Shown here piece after piece: positions 63,064 to 64,000 of a stretch of DNA of 64,000 nucleotides. The notes beneath the pieces were generated by a model. The model did not search any database. It saw only the letters and a list, made by a program, of their open reading frames with translations, and was not told where the DNA came from. This DNA comes from Chryseobacterium piperi (GTDB lineage Bacteria; Bacteroidota; Bacteroidia; Flavobacteriales; Weeksellaceae). The stretch spans positions 2,604,001-2,668,000 of the forward strand of contig NZ_CP023049.2 of NCBI RefSeq assembly GCF_002285635.2, in the 5' to 3' direction. The first letter of the stretch is position 1, and every line of letters starts with the position of its first letter. The position numbers were made by a program, and so were the translations under genes.

Positions 63064-63231
63064 ATGCAGACTATCCCCATTATTAATATAGTAAAACTAC
63101 TACAAGATATCGTAGAATTACTACATAAAATAGTAGAAACACTACAAAAAATGAAACTTATAGCCAAAAGTTTTTATGGATTTTTAAAGAGGTATATATT
63201 TGCTGTACAATCACTGAACATAAAATATTAA
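63064..63231 (+). CDS. Possible 55-residue amphipathic heptad-repeat peptide
   Basis: This ATG-to-TAA frame encodes MQTIPIINIVKLLQDIVELL followed by HKIVETLQKMKLIAKSFYGF. Three consecutive seven-residue units (IVKLLQD, IVELLHK, IVETLQK) form an amphipathic helix or short zipper. The DNA shows a matching 21-bp period of CTAC. It sits between a terminator and tssD. Against it, the candidate tssD -7 box lies inside its 3' end and no good ribosome-binding site is evident. It may be a real small protein or just repeat DNA. Confidence 0.35.
   Translation: MQTIPIINIVKLLQDIVELLHKIVETLQKMKLIAKSFYGFLKRYIFAVQSLNIKY
63195..63202 (+). promoter_or_regulatory. -7 box TATATTTG before tssD
   Basis: An exact TAnnTTTG match 48 bp upstream of the tssD ATG, with a TTTTT tract about 20 bp further up in place of a -33 element. 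Confidence 0.5.
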
Positions 63232-63250
63232 CGATTAAAATTCATCAATT

Positions 63251-63655
63251 ATGGCAGCAAACTCAAGAGGAATCTTAAAATTCAACGGAAGCGAAGGCCA
63301 GAAGCTTTTAAAGCTTAACTACAGCGTATCAAGGTCCACCGACGTTTCAGGGCGGGTAGCTTCAGATCCATCCAACGCAATTATCAAATTAACGATTGAA
63401 GCTACAGAAAAATCTGAAATTCTGGAAAGCTTATTGAACGGAAAATACAAACCCACAACAGGAGAAATTACTTTTAACAAATCCCACGAAGAAGGAACAC
63501 TAATTACTTTAAACTGGGAAAACGGATATGTGATCCAACATCAGGTAAATTTCGATGCAATAGATGACAACAGTATGTTGATCAGCTTTGTGGTAAGCGC
63601 AGAGAAAATTAACTATGGTAGTGCAGCCTATGAAGGTGTATGGCCAGGTAAATAA
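63251..63655 (+). CDS. tssD: Type VI secretion tube protein TssD (Hcp-like), Bacteroidetes type
   Basis: The 134-residue protein reads MAANSRGILKFNGSEGQKLL then NYSVSRSTDVSGRVASDPSNAIIKLTIEATE. It continues to TGEITFNKSHEEGTLITLNWENGYVIQHQVNFDA, matching as I recall the TssD/Hcp tube proteins of type VI subtype iii. These assemble into hexameric rings forming the inner tube. No other tss gene is present, so it is an orphan copy here or encoded away from the main cluster. It has its own promoter and terminator. Confidence 0.85.
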   Translation: MAANSRGILKFNGSEGQKLLKLNYSVSRSTDVSGRVASDPSNAIIKLTIEATEKSEILESLLNGKYKPTTGEITFNKSHEEGTLITLNWENGYVIQHQVNFDAIDDNSMLISFVVSAEKINYGSAAYEGVWPGK

Positions 63656-63680
63656 ATTCCATTTGCTAAAATTTATTGAA

Positions 63681-63704
63681 GGTCACCTTTATGGTGATCT
63701 TTTT
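63681..63704 (+). terminator. Terminator of tssD
   Basis: GGTCACC and GGTGATC pair (one G-T wobble) around TTTAT, followed by a T run. Confidence 0.75.
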
Positions 63705-63740
63705 GTTGTTAAGATCATATAAGAAGTAAGAAGACAGCAT

Positions 63741-63807
63741 AAAAAAAACTCCAAAATATGATTACAATATTTTGGAGTTTTTAATTCAGGGTACGTTGAT
63801 CCTGAAT
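63741..63807 (-). terminator. Terminator structures of the ferritin gene
   Basis: On the minus strand, an ATTCAGG/CCTGAAT hairpin (63784-63807) is followed by a long stem, AACTCCAAAATAT with ATATTTTGGAGTT (about 63748-63779), ending in a T run (63741-63747). The two structures lie in series after the ferritin stop. Confidence 0.75.
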
Positions 63808-63824
63808 TAGTAATCAGGAAAACC

Positions 63825-64000
63825 TTAAGCTGTCGTATCTGGAGTAAATACTCTTTGCGACAATTCCTGATCAAAAAGATATAATGCTGATGGATTATCA
63901 CAAACCATTCTGATTTTAGTAACCAATTGAGATGCACTTGCTTCTTCTTCTACCTGCTCATTAATGAACCATTGTAAGAAAGAAGTTGTAGCAAAGTCTC
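63825..64000 (-). CDS. ftnA: Ferritin, C-terminal part (5' end off the window)
   Basis: The minus strand from the right edge reads DFATTSFLQWFINEQVEEEAS then QLVTKIRMVCDNPSALYLFDQELSQRVF, ending TPDTTA. This is the C-terminal half of helix D and the short helix E of bacterial non-heme ferritin. The FLQWFINEQVEEE segment includes iron-site Glu residues. The start lies beyond 64000. Ferritin stores iron as ferrihydrite in a 24-mer. Confidence 0.9.
   Translation of the reverse strand, partial: DFATTSFLQWFINEQVEEEASASQLVTKIRMVCDNPSALYLFDQELSQRVFTPDTTA

Noticed and set aside
63689..63937. 82-codon minus-strand open frame at the right edge
   Set aside because: It runs out of frame through the ferritin C-terminus and its terminator; the ferritin frame is recognisable.

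Overview
The window looks like a chromosome segment of a Flavobacteriia member, most likely Chryseobacterium or a close Weeksellaceae relative. The reasons are AT-rich spacers, several start regions with the Bacteroidetes sigma-A -7 box TAnnTTTG, lipoproteins and TonB-type barrels typical of the phylum, bacillithiol synthesis (BshA), DUF1573, DUF2851, DUF4254 and DUF4292 proteins, and a Bacteroidetes-type TssD. The genus is an inference from gene content; no rRNA or tRNA gene was seen.

Layout. (1) 1-8017, minus strand: a phenylacetate catabolic operon, paaK-E-A-B-C-D-G-(four-helix protein)-H, with a TetR regulator upstream. PaaK makes phenylacetyl-CoA, PaaABCDE epoxidises it, PaaG isomerises the epoxide and PaaH acts in the beta-oxidation-like tail. 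Two palindromes sit in front of paaK. (2) 8141-11307: clpB behind a 43-bp-spaced direct repeat, then a small six-cysteine peptide gene with a Gly-rich leader. (3) 11459-16875: an unknown protein, a 7-TM protein/histidine kinase/NarL-type regulator operon, a secreted M43 metalloprotease, and a PAP2 phosphatase fused to a barrel-like domain. (4) 16884-37327: three identical 1,545-bp IS1182-type elements interspersed with two M1 peptidases, an outer-membrane barrel receptor, two paralogous OmpR-type two-component systems, a nuclease/phosphatase-family enzyme, a dienoyl-CoA-reductase-like SDR, DUF1573 and a GH92 mannosidase. (5) 37401-51541: mostly housekeeping genes: dihydroorotase, flippase, sugar nucleotidyltransferase, lipoproteins, an EnvC-like protein, TatA, RibA, a GH3 hexosaminidase, BshA, DUF2851, a PspC-like protein and an acetyltransferase. 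(6) 51666-57444: a SIMPL-domain gene split by a 5,041-bp composite transposon. It has two direct IS5-family copies around a C-type-lectin gene, a nitronate-monooxygenase-like gene and a nested IS1595-type element. (7) 57546-64000: two related regulatory-domain proteins, an AddA/RecB-like helicase-nuclease, a lipoprotein, a TssD tube protein preceded by a heptad-repeat small ORF, and the 3' end of a ferritin gene.

The strongest structural result is the composite transposon. Removing 52141-57181 and one copy of the TTA target duplication joins the two SIMPL fragments in frame into a 244-residue protein. The strongest regulatory result is that both OmpR-type two-component operons have GTTAA-type direct repeats at 11-bp spacing just upstream of a TAnnTTTG box. 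The small cysteine-rich peptide at 11113-11262 is the best candidate for something little described. I found no CRISPR array, prophage or polysaccharide-utilisation SusCD pair.
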